Shown piece after piece: positions 27,165 through 39,004 of a stretch of 64,000 nt of DNA. Position 1 is the first letter of the stretch. The number at the start of each line of letters is the position of its first letter. The notes under the pieces were generated by a model. It was given only the letters and a program-made list of their open reading frames with translations. It was not told where the DNA came from and made no database searches. The stretch comes from Chrysoperla carnea (Eukaryota > Arthropoda > Insecta > Neuroptera > Chrysopidae): NCBI RefSeq assembly GCF_905475395.1, contig NC_058338.1, positions 13,592,935-13,656,934 on the forward strand. The letters are read 5' to 3'. The translations under genes and the position numbers were made by a program.

Positions 27165-27295
27165 TGCATTAGGGAGCGTCCATAAACCACGTAGCCTGGT
27201 CAAGAGGGAGGGGGGTGAGTTTGAATGCTACGCTGAACCACGTAACGGGTGGGAGGAGGTAAGACAAGAGCTATCACATGTATTTTTTGACCATT
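27165..27295. repeat. Fragment of a dispersed repeat after otopetrin
   Basis: About 100 bp past the otopetrin stop, TTAGGGAGCGTCCATAAACCAC is followed by a G-rich run and ACCACGTAACGGGTGGGAGG. From memory this resembles the start of MITE-like repeats common in insects (GGGNCCGTCCATAAA type); I cannot confirm this. If the otopetrin transcript extends this far, it is part of the 3' UTR. Confidence 0.4.
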
Positions 27296-29224
27296 ATTTC
27301 TATATTTCATCAACACGAACTAAAACGAACTTGTTGACTAGACTATATAATCATTTAACTCCTGACTTTTTGAAAAAATTATCGTATTAGGAAATCAGGG
27401 GAAATCTTTTCGAAACATTTTTTGAATAGGATAAATAGAATTTTTTTATACAAATATGACAATAAAAACTTTTGGTATACAGATATTTGGTAGTTTGAAT
27501 CAACCTATTTTGATAGACAAATGTATTTCTGAAAAAAAAATTTTGCAATATTTAAAAAAGTAGTTTTTCAAAGTGATAAATAATAAGGCTTATAAATCCC
27601 CTAAATCCAACCCCAAATTTTAAATGACTTTGGAGTTTATAATATGGTAAGATGGTAAAACGCTTGCTACAAGAATTCAGGAGACTGACTGAAGAAAAAT
27701 ACAAATAAATTGAAAGATCGAGAATAGTTTATGATATTGAAACGTTAGTTTTGTATTAATAGAAAAATCGTGTACTTCTAGCAATAAATTACCGTTGACT
27801 AAAATATTTTACTGCCAAATACGTAAACACTTTTGAAGTGCAAAGTATCTCGAAGAAGTAATTTTGATTTTACGAGTAAAAAATCATTTCGATTTGAATA
27901 ATGCTCATTGTAAAGCTTTCAACGCTCGAATTATACATATGAAAGCACAAAATAAAGAATTAAAATTATATTTTTGTTTTCTAAAATTTTTATTTTAAGC
28001 TCAAAAAAAAAATATGGTGTTTATCATAAGATGTGATATTGCATAAGATATTATATTACCTCATATCCTCCATTCAAAGGAAAAATATAATAAATGTCTA
28101 ATTTCTATGGAAAATTTAATATATTTTGGTGAAAAATTTTTTAAAGATACTCAAAAAATTAAGATATTACTTATAAATTGTTTTCATAATGGTTTCATTT
28201 TTATTGAGTTCGGTTCGAAATGAAACTATTTTTTTAGAAAATTTTAATTGAAAAATATAATCAAAGAAAGTAAAAATGAGCTCCGTAAAAAAAGCACCCT
28301 GAAATGTAAATTTTCTCAAAATTCTGATAAGATTCATTTAACATTTGTCCACCCAAAATTTTCGAAATTGGGCGAAAATGGAAACCAAAGTTTTGCCCTA
28401 ATTTGCGACTTCATGAAAAAACAATGATATTTACGAAAAAATGTTTCAAGCAAAAGTTTATATACTTAAATTTTTGTTCTATATCTTACAATTCAGAAGT
28501 GGTGCCTACTGCATGACCCAATTGACCCATGTTGGGCATTTGCGAAATGAAATAGACTTGCACTCGCTCCAATTTGTTTGTAGCATCAAATTTTCTAGTC
28601 GCGACCCACTTAAGGTAGTTGCTCCGCAATTGCAATATATTAAGAAATTTACAAAACTTGGAGCACAAGTAATTAAATGCATAGTTCACTCCATGTTAAA
28701 ATTTGAAGACGATTTACTAAACTATGAGGCATCACCATATGAGGCTAACTATGAGGCAACTAAACTATGAGGAACCTTGAAGAGTTCCTTTAAGCTCAAA
28801 AAAGTATTCAATTTGAATGAAGTTTTTTGAAGTAATATCTGAATGGCAGCATTAGAAAAGTCTTCCACTTGAATACGCTGACGGAAGTTAATACTAATAT
28901 AGGGAAAACATAGTTTCCACGAATTATTTTAGAAATTTGGAAATAGAAATTTTTCCTGCTCTGCGATAGATTTTTCATTTTATTTTTTGCGTTTGCGTAT
29001 CTTTAATTAATATGTTCACCAAATTTACCTAACTTTTATAAAAAAAAAAATGTAATTATTTATATAATTAGCCTAGAATAATGATATACAAAATTTCGAT
29101 TATATTAATGAGTATTTTCTATACCAATTAAAATTTTAAAAATAAAAATCATTTCAAAAATATTATATTTAAATAGCTCTTTATCATTATTAAAATAGTT
29201 TTGTCAGTTCATCACCTTCATTAA
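27296..29224. other. Intergenic region, otopetrin to MITE
   Basis: AT-rich DNA with no recognisable gene. A short stretch near 28505-28545 (CCCAATTGACCCATGTTGGGCATTT) resembles one at 50888-50915, so both may be fragments of one repeat. The frame 28441-28770 looks like chance. Confidence 0.4.
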
Positions 29225-29401
29225 GGCGCAATTCCACTGAGGCAACACGTAGCCTGTGGCATTGAATTATAGAGGGAAAACAAAGCGACAAAAATATGTC
29301 TCCCAACACGTAGCATGTTGTCGCACGCCCACAGTAAACAACACTTGACAACAAATATCGAGCCACATGTCGCCCAGTGTTGCGTCAGTGGAATTGCGCC
29401 T
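29225..29401. mobile_element. MITE with TTAA target duplication (piggyBac-like)
   Basis: A 177-bp non-coding element. Its inverted termini GGCGCAATTCCACTGA and TCAGTGGAATTGCGCC match perfectly, and TTAA flanks it on both sides (29221-29224 and 29402-29405). TTAA duplication is the signature of piggyBac-type transposases. The core has another repeat pair, CAACACGTAGC at two places. Perfect termini suggest recent mobility. Confidence 0.88.
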
Positions 29402-30369
29402 TTAACAAGAACATATTCATGTTAAATGGGAACAATATTTCGTAGATGTTTAGATAAAACCATAGCAAATTTTTTAAATACCTTCATATATAAAAACTTA
29501 CAAAAAGATTATACGATCAGTTTAATAAATTTTTATCAATTTAATAAATAACAAAAAAGTCTTATACCTGTGCCATAGAACAAAATCAATTTGCCTTTTT
29601 TTGTTGGTGTTATAAAGATAAAAAAAACCTGCTTTGTTTAGTAAATGTCAGTCGAATACATCGTTTGTCAACGTTTTAAGCCGATCACTGGATCTTAAGG
29701 TTCTAAATTAAAATTATTTTTACAATTGCTATTATAAATCAGTAACCTTGTTGCCTGAAGAACAGGGTAGTCTGCATCAAATCCGGTAGTTTTGATTTTT
29801 CAATGTATGATACTGATGATGACTACTTGGTAGTCGAAATACAAAAATTGATCTAGGAAATTGGGACAAAATCAAAATTTATTTATACCGTTCTAACTGT
29901 TATAGCTATAATATTATATGTGAATTACATGTACTGCTATTAATATCACTTAGAATGGTTCATTCAGTTTTTGCGTTCATTATGACTTTCTATATCCATT
30001 AAAAGGTTGATAATCGTTGATAGAATGATGGGATTGACTTTGTTAAAGTATTTATTTTCAAATGGATGTAAAATGTAATCTTTAAAATTTAAGAAGTTTA
30101 AATATAATTTACATGCCCACAAAAAAATAAATTATGCTAAAAAACATTTTACAAAACCATATTTTAAAATATTATTGTTAAATTTGTATTAATTAATCAA
30201 ATAAATCAGTTTTATTAAAATATAATTATTAAGAAAAGAAACAGGAAAGGAAAATTGCTTAGTTTAGATTCACCAGAATTAATAAATATGAAAATTATGG
30301 TATTCATTTTGATTAAATAAAGAATCGATAATTATGCAGTACCGCTTCACATATGTTTGGCAGGAATCT

Positions 30370-30930
30370 CTGAATAAAGAAGATAAACATATTTGACGAT
30401 TGACTAAAATTATTTTTTACTTGATTGAAAACGTAATATAAAATTTTGTTTCTACCAAAAAAAGCAGTTAAAATGAATGGAAAAACCACTTTTCTTAATA
30501 ATTACTAAAAATATGTACAAAAATTGCGCTTATTTATTTAAATTGATTTTCTTTGTAAATAATTTTTATTGATCCATAAATATTTATAAATTTTTAGGTT
30601 TATTATGTGTTACAATTGCTTAGAATTTTATTGTAAATATTAATAAAAAAACTAAAAAGAAAATATTTCCACAACAAAAAACCAAAACCCTGAAACACTC
30701 AAACATTCAGTATGAAGTTAATTATAGATATTTTCAAATGTTGTATAATCAGTCTCTTTAGGGTAAATTTTCTAATAGTTCCTATATACATTTTTGTCCA
30801 TTCGATTACGCTTCCATTTTCATCTCGAACCTTTTGGAAGGGAACTATCTTTTTGGGATCGAGATTATTGAGGCTGATTACGTTTATTTCAGAGTACATT
30901 CATTTAATTTATAGGGGCTTAAAAATTTTG
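30370..30930. other. Intergenic region, no recognised feature
   Basis: Contains overlapping frames on both strands at 30699-31035, without family resemblance or splice signals. I see no gene here. Confidence 0.35.
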
Positions 30931-30984
30931 GGCGATCACGACCATTTTTGTGTTATATTTAAAGTTACAAAAAATTACTTTCTT

Positions 30985-31235
30985 GTTATTTATAGGCAAT
31001 TTTATTGCAATTATGATAAACAAATTACATACTGAACAAAATTAAATCTTTATATTATCATTCTAGCCTGTTTTTTTCCTAAGCGATACATTTTGAGATC
31101 GTGAGTCTATTTTTTGTAATTAGCCAGCCTGTTAAGCCTTAAAATGAACGGTAAATCCTGGAAATTGATAAAGGAACAAGGGAGATCTCGTGATGTGACA
31201 GACAATCAGGCTAGATAAATAATATATAAGATAAT
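30985..31235. repeat. Dispersed repeat D, copy 1
   Basis: Blocks TATAGGCAATTT..ATT and TTACATA.TGAACAAA are followed by a terminal-like TCTAGCCTG (31065), then TTAAAATGA..GTAAATC and GATAAAGGAA.AAGG, ending CAGGCTAGATAAATAATATATAAGATAA. The same order occurs at 40329-41180, where a fold-back MITE interrupts it. TCTAGCCTG and CAGGCTAGA form an inverted pair about 150 bp apart. Confidence 0.6.
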
Positions 31236-31804
31236 GATGACGTGTTTTTTCCTTATCGTTGTTAATTTCATACTGAAATCACCAATAGAAAAACTTATAA
31301 TGCTGTATTTGCCATACGAAAAATATATTAATAATTTTAGATATATTTAATATTTATTTGTTATTATTTAAATAAAATAGTTATTATTAATTAATTAATT
31401 ATTATGAATGTGTTGATTGTATTTGTTATGTGAATTTATGAGTTATGAATCAAAAAACGCTGAAAATTTTTTTCTTAATTAATTTATTGTTAAAAAAAAA
31501 CGTTTGCCAAAAAATTTACATGATCATTATTAAAATAATTTATTCACCATTTTTCCAAAATTACTGACAAATAATTTATATAAACTGTATTAAAGACTTT
31601 TATTAATAATAACATTATCATTCGAAATCGTGTCTTATTACCGTTGAACCTTAGTCAAGGTGTTACCCCTGATTAAAAGAGAGTATTGTTACCCACGATT
31701 AAAAGAGATTTTGAGAATTTTATCGTTACTGTGTAAATTAAACAATCTTTCTTGAGAAAAATGCGCTGAAAATCTATTTCACGAACTTTTACAAAACGCT
31801 TTAA

Positions 31805-32095
31805 AAACACGGTTCCTATATGCTGTATCTCATAGGAACCGTGCATTTTTCCGGGATAAAAATTAGCTTATGTCTTTTTCTGTCTCCTAAACTCTCTCTA
31901 CCGTTGCAAAAAATCACGGAAACTGTACATTTTACCGGGATAAAAAGCCTAAGTGCTATTTCAGATTATAATCTATCTCTGTGCCAAATTTCATCCAAAT
32001 CCGTTCGGTAGTTTTTGCATTAAAGAGTAACAAACACCCATCCATCTATCTATCGATTCAAACTTTCACGATTGTAATAAATATCAGATTAGAAT
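31805..32095 (+). mobile_element. 3' end of a dispersed non-LTR-type repeat
   Basis: Blocks include GGAACCGTGCATTTTTCCGG, GGGATAAAAAGCCTA, CCAAATTTCATCCAAATCCG, GTTCGGTAGTTTTTGC, AGTAACAAACA with a CATC run, and ACTTTC..TTGTAATAA. This arrangement is, from memory, that of a 3' tail found in many arthropod non-LTR elements. The end GAGTAACAAACA..ACTTTC resembles that of the element at 57119-57535. A 12-bp perfect hairpin, CACGGTTCCTAT / ATAGGAACCGTG, lies at 31808-31843. Confidence 0.6.
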
Positions 32096-32377
32096 TATTG
32101 GAAAAAGGTATAGAAATGATTTGATTAAACTAGACCTTCAGAGGTCATGATGGGATAGCTATTATATTTTCCTGTAATGTCCCTTTTATTATTACACTGC
32201 ATTTTATGTCACTTTCCTCTTACAGGCTAGATAATTTGTCTATCACGTACGTGATCACGCTGCACTCCAATTGGGCCACAGTATGTGGTCGCCTAGCTTG
32301 CCTAATGATTGTTTCTGCCTCTAATAGAAGACTTACAAAATAAAGTAAAGAAAAAACAAAGAGTATTTAAATCATAT

Positions 32378-32383
32378 TTTATT
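32378..32383 (-). other. Polyadenylation signal of alpha-mannosidase
   Basis: AATAAA on the minus strand, about 13 nt past the stop codon of the mannosidase gene. It is the only canonical signal this close, which implies a very short 3' UTR. Confidence 0.6.
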
Positions 32384-32395
32384 TACAAAAATAAT

Positions 32396-35300
32396 TTAAT
32401 AGAAAGTTCTTTTTACATCTAAAACAAATGTTCGAATTTGCATTGCATTTAATACAATATCAAATTTATTATTTCCATTCTCTGAACATTTGTAGTTTTG
32501 GGAGATTGAAGTTTTAGTTTCACCACTAGAAATGAAACCCTGTGTTTTCCATTTTAATCGTTTTTTGTCTTCAATCCACTGATTTGCATCCAAAGTAGTT
32601 TCCTTTAAGTTTTGAACTTGGAATTGCTTGAATAAGTTCTAGAAATATAAGTTAAATTAGTTTAAGTTTTCTTAAAAAAAATGTATGTTTCATACCTCAA
32701 TGTTAACGCAAGCTGATTGAGATAAATTTGGATCGTCAGTTTTTTCTAAAATATGCTCTAAACGTAATAGTATTGTTCCATCTTTCCATGGTTCCAAAGT
32801 TAATATTTGTACATTTGAGGGAAATGATTCAGGGTCATTAATTCCTGATAACTACGAAACACAATTTTTAGTCTTATTGTTAGTTAAAGCATTCGATTTG
32901 ATCAAAATATGAAATAATACTTACTTCCACGGAATTGAGTGAGTTCAAATCTAAGGATTTAATATTTTCGGTATTGGCTACAAATATTAACGGTGCTAAA
33001 ATCTTTTGAGATGCAATTTGGCGTTCTTCGAAAGCAGCCGATGGTGCTACAAAAATAAAAATTACAAAGTAGTCCTTAGTCACCTTAGTGGTGTTTGGAT
33101 GTTTGAACTGAACATTTCTGCTCAAAAAGAACCAAGGTCGTCCATAGTACAAGGGGGTCGACCCCCATCGTCTCCTGTACTAGGAGAATCGAAAATAATA
33201 CACAAATACACCAGGAATCGAGCCAAGGTCTCTTGGATTCATGCCAAGGATCGTTCTAACTCGACCAATATTATGCTTTAAGTGAATGTACAAATTTTTC
33301 AACTCAAAGACGAATTTTACTTGTTGTCAACATTGCTGCTTTATAGAGAATTTTGTTATGCTTACAAGTATTACTACTGCTAAATATATAATGAGTTCCT
33401 TTAACTACCAGTCCATTTTGCCCTGTTTTGGTTTCAAATTCAGTCTCATTTAATGCTTCACCCACGCCAAAATAATCATCATGCAATAAACGGCGATGGA
33501 CCATTAATTCAACTTGACCATCTTCTAAACTGGATCCACCTTGAGCGCGATCAGTCAATACTGCAAATCTAGTATTATTTTCAGTTAAGACAATCCGTGA
33601 TGTTATTGGATAATAATTAGCGGAAACTGGTTCATCTACATTTAGTTCCCATGTATCACGATGGTCCTTTACACGGCGTAATAGTTCACGGCCATTAGAA
33701 TCTGTGTAGAAGGTTTTGTTTGTCTTAAGATCTGTCTGGAATCGATTGATAACTTCTTTCCCTTTGCCATCACTGTAACATTTTTAATTATTTTTTTTAA
33801 ATATAAAATTATATTTTACTGATAATTTTAAATAGTTTACCCAACAAACTACTTAAAAAAAAACAAGTGAAAATAAAAAATTGACTGAGAAAATTGTTGA
33901 AATACCCTATATAGATAGTGTGGTTTATAATTAAGAAACTTAAGGAAACCAAAGATGCTTTCAGTCTGACTTCGGATTTCGACTTCATAGCAAATATGCT
34001 ATAGATATTAAGGTTTATTTCCAGATAAGTTCAGGGGTACAAATGGAAAAGCCAAAATTGGTTTCTAATCGTAAACATACAAGTTGAAAAACTTACTCAA
34101 TTGGAATGGGTCCAACAATCCAATCAAATTCGATATAGTTCAAATTCTTGTAGATTCGCACGTCAGAATAAGCCCATTCGCCAACTTTTTGATGAATTTC
34201 TTCTACAAGTGGTCCTTTGTATGTTTGGCTGCTAGTCACTTCAAATGGTGTAGGTGTATTAGATTCTGGTCGAAAGACATATGCCCCTGAGGGATTCGGA
34301 CCATTTGGTTGGTAAGCACCTTCATAAAATAATAGCTGTTGACTAAAATTTAAATTTTCTGCCTTGAAGTGTAATCTTTGATTGTCATCTGAAATGATTC
34401 ATTGAGAGTAATATTATAATCTGAAGGTTTGTAATATAAGTAAAAATTTTTATATTACCTTCATCTACATAAATTTCCAAATGGTCATTACCAATTCTGT
34501 TTTCAACGATTTTCTGACTCAAGTGAGAGGATTTTTTAGAACTTTCCTTTGTAATTTGATAAACTTTGTGACCAAGTGGGGGAATTTTGGATGCAAGGAA
34601 GATTAATTCTTGTTTTGCTTCACTTACACGACCAGGAAGATTTAATACTCCTTCTGATATTGGAATAATTTGATTTTCGACTATGTTTCCTTTAAAGCAT
34701 TAATTTATTACGATTAATATTTGTTAAAACTTGATATATAATAATTAATTAAAATAGTACCTTCATTGTCTTTAACACTATAAGATTCTCCAGTGACTGG
34801 CAAACGAACATATTTGTCAGCCGGATGACTACTTGGATTATAAATTACAGTTACGAATTTTCTAGAAGTTTCCGTAACATCACAAACACTAATGTTCAAT
34901 GGACATTGTTTTAATTCCAAATTTGATGCAGTTGTGGACTCCTTCGAGATCAATAATTTACTGCAACATTAGATTTGCTAATTAAAAATAGTTTTTATCT
35001 ACGTTGCCAGGCCACTTTCGCCGGTAGAGATTAATTTGGTCCACGTCCGGGTTGGAATATTTGGTACTATTTTACAGCCAAGTAAATAGTTTTCAGTACG
35101 TAATATGCTTTAAGACAAAATTTGGCACAGCTGTAAATCTTTATTGGCTATAAAAAGTGATTTGGCGCCTTTTTTAAATATGTATTTATTTATTAACTCA
35201 CTTCAAACTTTTAGAAATAATTTGTTCACATTGGTTAATGGCTTTAGATAATTGTCTCACGTAATCCTTTGTCACATGCTGTTTTTCAGTTCCAGTGATA

Positions 35301-38300
35301 GCGTCGTGATGTTGAAATACACCCATAACCTCTCTTAACGCTATTAAATTTTCATCAGAATCAGAAGCTGAATCGGTAGTTGCCGCTAATTGTTTACAAA
35401 CCTATACATTTTTATGTGTAAACAAACAAAAAATTAAAATGCGCTACAAATTCATCAATTTGTAAGCTACTTTAATTAGTACAATAAAATATTTAGTTTT
35501 TAAGAAATGCAAAGACCATCTTATGTATGCCGTACAAACAGGAATTTTTCCCCTTTAATTTTTGAATTCTTCTTGTTTTTGAGGCAAGCAAAAATAATTA
35601 AGCGATTAAAATTTGGAGCACATACTTGAAGATTATTATTTCCTTCTCGTTCCAGAAATTTTGTTGTTGGTCTAGAAGAGAAATATCCTGTCCAATAAGA
35701 GTGATCTCCACTTGAATATGGGAAAAAGTCATCCGTTTTCGTAGACCATGTTTCGTTTGCATCATGAACTCTTTGCAAATAACAAGCAGGTGTTGAATAA
35801 AAAGCATTAATTTTATCTCCATAAAGTTCATTTACGTAACTGTAAATAAAAACAAATAAATGTTAACAATGAGAATATTGGCTGTCCACGAAGGACACAC
35901 TTAGGCTATTGAGCCCATTGCGATACAATATATGTGTTTTACCACCTTTCCGCTTATTATTTCATTTAGAAGCTAAGTGCACCTCCTTCATGCATATACC
36001 ATGCACTACACCAGCCCATCGCAACTATTAATTAAATTAGTTTTTGTTGCGACGGTGGGAATTGAATCCGCTCACCTGGGCATACCGCGGACGGAATTGG
36101 TTACGCATTAACCAACTGAGCTACGTGAGCGACCTAACCTAACCTAACCTAACAATAATAACATGGAGGAAAAAGGGGAACTTTCTAAAACGCATGGGAA
36201 AAATTTCTATGTTGACATAGAATAATTAACAGTTAGACATAGGAATAATCTAGTGTAAATATACCTAATAACAAGCCGTGGATAGAGTCTGGCGCGACCC
36301 TTGAGATCCACTTCTCAGTATAAAAAAAAAGTTAAAAGAAATAAAAGCTTGCTCGACTCGAAGGGGTTCGACCGAATGTTATGAAATTCTTTTCGAATCA
36401 TATTGCTTTTAATGCGCATCGATTGACACCTCAACGAAGCCTGTATCATTTTTAAGAAAGTATCAAAATATAAGAAAGAGCTCAACAGCTTAGATAGGTA
36501 GCTTTAAATAAAATCAGAACACAGAAATAGTTAGATCGGTGTTTTATAAAAAAAAAGTAAAATAATTAATATGATTAATCAACTTACTGTATCAATTTAT
36601 CTATATTTTTGTACCACCAATGAGCTGCTGAGTATTGAAAATCATCACCCATTTTTATCAATATATTATTAGTTTTAAAATACTTCGCTTCACCTTGGCA
36701 ATGTTCAACAAATGCTCGTATCTAACACAAAAAAAGTTTAACTTTGATTAATGGTTAAAATTATAAGTTTCATTGGAAACAGATGAGACAACCAAATAGT
36801 AAGGAAACCCAAAATTTCAACAATTTACTGTGAATGGTTTTGATACATTCGTTCATACATGATACGTGTAATTGCCACCCTAAAACTTATCAAAATGAAT
36901 TCAAGGATCTGACCTGATCGATTCACGATTACAACTTTAAGTGTATTCATACTCAGAGTTGTATCGGATATAATAACTTTGATTGATTCAAAAGTAGCCA
37001 TTAAAATTCTTCGTAATTAAAACTATAGAACAGGATGATAGAAAGAATATATTACAAGCAGTTTTAAAACTTTGACCGGCGGTCATTTTCCTATCAAAAC
37101 GAGCGTTTATCTATTAAAAAAGGGACTACTATTATAGTAGAAAAATTATACAACCAACCCTATCTGGAACATTATAATCTGGACTATTTTTATCATCAAT
37201 AATTGGATCGTCACCACCATTCACATCCCAATTAAAACCTCCAGGAGGACTATAATGACCCGTAAAAGCACCCGTAAATAAATCAGATTCTTCACCTGCA
37301 ACAATTGACATATTTTATATTAATAGAATACCTTTTTTTTAAGATTAAGTAAATTTTACCTAAACTAGCACTTCCCCGCCAAATCATTTCTAAAGTCTTA
37401 TCATTCTTTCTTTTGTCTCTGTCTGCATGATCCAACCGCGCAAAAAAGACTCCATCAAAACCTATTTGTGCGAAAATTGAAGCCATTTCACGACTGTGGC
37501 CAAATGGATCAATTTGCCATCCTACTTTAGGACGACCACATACACCAAATGTGTCATTTATGCGTCGAAGTCCCCATGCGAAATTGTCAATTATTGAATG
37601 ATAATGTGTAGCGGCTTCATCGTTCATACTCCAAGCTCCGCCAGTAATTTCAAGTTGATTGGTATTAACCAATTGTTTAACTAGGTCACGGGTTTCTTCA
37701 TTTTGCTCTACCCACCACTTCCAGAAAAATGCAGTTTCAACTTGAATGAACCTACAAAATAATGTGATGTAATGGAAAAATGTGGAATATAAGTTGATAA
37801 AAATTTTTTCTTACTTTCGATCCTTGTTTGCTGACAACTCACGAGTTACCGAATCTAGAATATATTGAACAGTAGCTCTTTGGATATCAGTACGTGCTAC
37901 AAAAAAAAACAATGTATCAAGGAGGAGTATATTCCGTTAATTTTGTGTTAAAGATAAATATACTGAATCACACTTCTACATTTTTTCAGTATAAGTTATT
38001 GAACTAACCGCTGGGAAATTATTATTTAATTAATTTTGCGCGTTTTTCAATCGAACTTTTCTATCTTCATACAATTTTATCTTTCAAGCCCTTCAGAGAG
38101 TGTGAGAATTTCTCTCTTCAAGATGTAAGCAAAAAATATTACCTTCGGAACTTTTCGGACCTGTTGTACTTTCATTAGTTTACGGATATTTGGCTCTGTA
38201 CGTTATAAATTTTTGAAATTTATTTGTCAAAAATATTACAATGTCATATTATTATTGTGATAAGATTATGAGATATCCAACAATAATTATCTAAGAAAGT

Positions 38301-39004
38301 CTTCGAAGTTAATGTACAAATGTGTCTCTTCGATTACTTTTTTGACTCCCAAACTAAAAAAAATGTTATAAGTTTGACCGCAATGTGTGTGTGTCTACCT
38401 GTCTTTGGCATCGTAGCGTCTAAACGGACGAATCGATTTTGATTATTTTGGTTTTGTTTGAAAGTTTAAACAAAGAAAATTTAATGGAGAGTGTTTTTAA
38501 CTATGTTTCAGGAGCGAATTTAGGGCTCCGTACCAAAAAAAACTAAAAAATGGCATTGGTCTTCCAAATCGGCTCAGTTTGGAAAAGGTTTTAAGGAAAA
38601 AGGCAATTTAATAGAAAGTTTTCTTAGATATGTTTCAAATAATTACAGTTTAGGGTTCCGTAGCCGAAAAATTTGTCGGGTGTCTTTTAAATCTTGTAAA
38701 TTTCACTTGTTCAAAATCCAAGAGAGTAAATATGTACTTACTGCCATAATAATATTGATCCACAGTTTTTAACCAACCAACATCATCATGAGAATGTGGA
38801 ACTATATGTACATTGATTACACCTTCCTTCACACTGTGACAAGTCTAAAACAAGAACAAAATTTATCAATTTAAATTTTCCAATTAAATTGTGAAATTTG
38901 TTTACATTTAAACATGTCGGTTGATCAGCGAACAAAGTTGGTTTTGCGTGTAAAACATTTGTAAACACGAATGTAAACACAATAAATTTTAAAATATGTA
39001 TCAT
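32396..39004 (-). CDS. LManII: Lysosomal alpha-mannosidase (GH38)
   Basis: Removes alpha-linked mannose from glycoprotein-derived oligosaccharides in lysosomes (family knowledge). Coding exons, 5' to 3': 38906-39004, 38742-38844, 37815-37896, 37360-37751, 37159-37295, 36588-36721, 35626-35839, 35202-35401, 34761-34960, 34459-34689, 34097-34388, 33321-33772, 32925-33046, 32696-32851, 32396-32638. Total 3057 nt, 1018 aa, all junctions in frame. Residues 1 to about 20 are a signal peptide ([17 protein letters not shown]). [15 protein letters not shown] (46-60) gives the zinc ligands His52 and Asp54. [10 protein letters not shown] gives the nucleophile Asp176. [14 protein letters not shown] (417-430) gives a further zinc-ligand His. 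[20 protein letters not shown] lies in the C-terminal beta region. The donor after exon 5 (GTTGGT) is atypical. Intron 6 holds a SINE. The gene symbol follows Drosophila usage; which paralogue it is remains uncertain. Confidence 0.95.
35870..36149 (-). mobile_element. tRNA-derived SINE, copy 2 (family A)
   Basis: In intron 6 of the mannosidase gene, in the same orientation as the gene. The minus strand gives a head with A-box TAGCTCAGTTGG and B-box GGATTCAATTCCC, then the same body and LINE-like tail as copy 1. A 7-bp TAACAAT flanks it (35863-35869 and 36150-36156). Unlike copy 1, the 3' end has no TAACC repeats. Instead four TTAGG-type repeats stand before the tRNA head (CCTAACC run at 36133-36150 on the plus strand). 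Confidence 0.82.
38370..38690. repeat. Dispersed repeat fragment in mannosidase intron 2
   Basis: Contains two copies of a phrase like AGGGCTCCGTACCAAAAA (38521) and AGGGTTCCGTAGCCGAAAAA (38652), each preceded by TTTCA and an AATT-rich spacer, and a TAGCGTCTAAACGGACGAATC block. The two phrases lie about 130 bp apart, in a degenerate tandem. Probably transposon-derived; family unknown. Confidence 0.5.

Noticed and set aside
28441-28770. A 109-codon frame
   Set aside because: Overlaps a likely repeat fragment (CCCAATTGACCCATG also near 50888) and matches no family.
35521-35831. Two overlapping minus-strand frames in the mannosidase gene
   Set aside because: One is exon 7 read through its donor into the intron; the other is a shadow in another frame.
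36033-36130. A tRNA gene on the minus strand
   Set aside because: The same head occurs at 19200-19304 attached to the same body and LINE-like tail; both are SINE copies.
36131-36152. True telomere or a chromosome end
   Set aside because: Only about four repeats, inside a gene intron, attached to a SINE.
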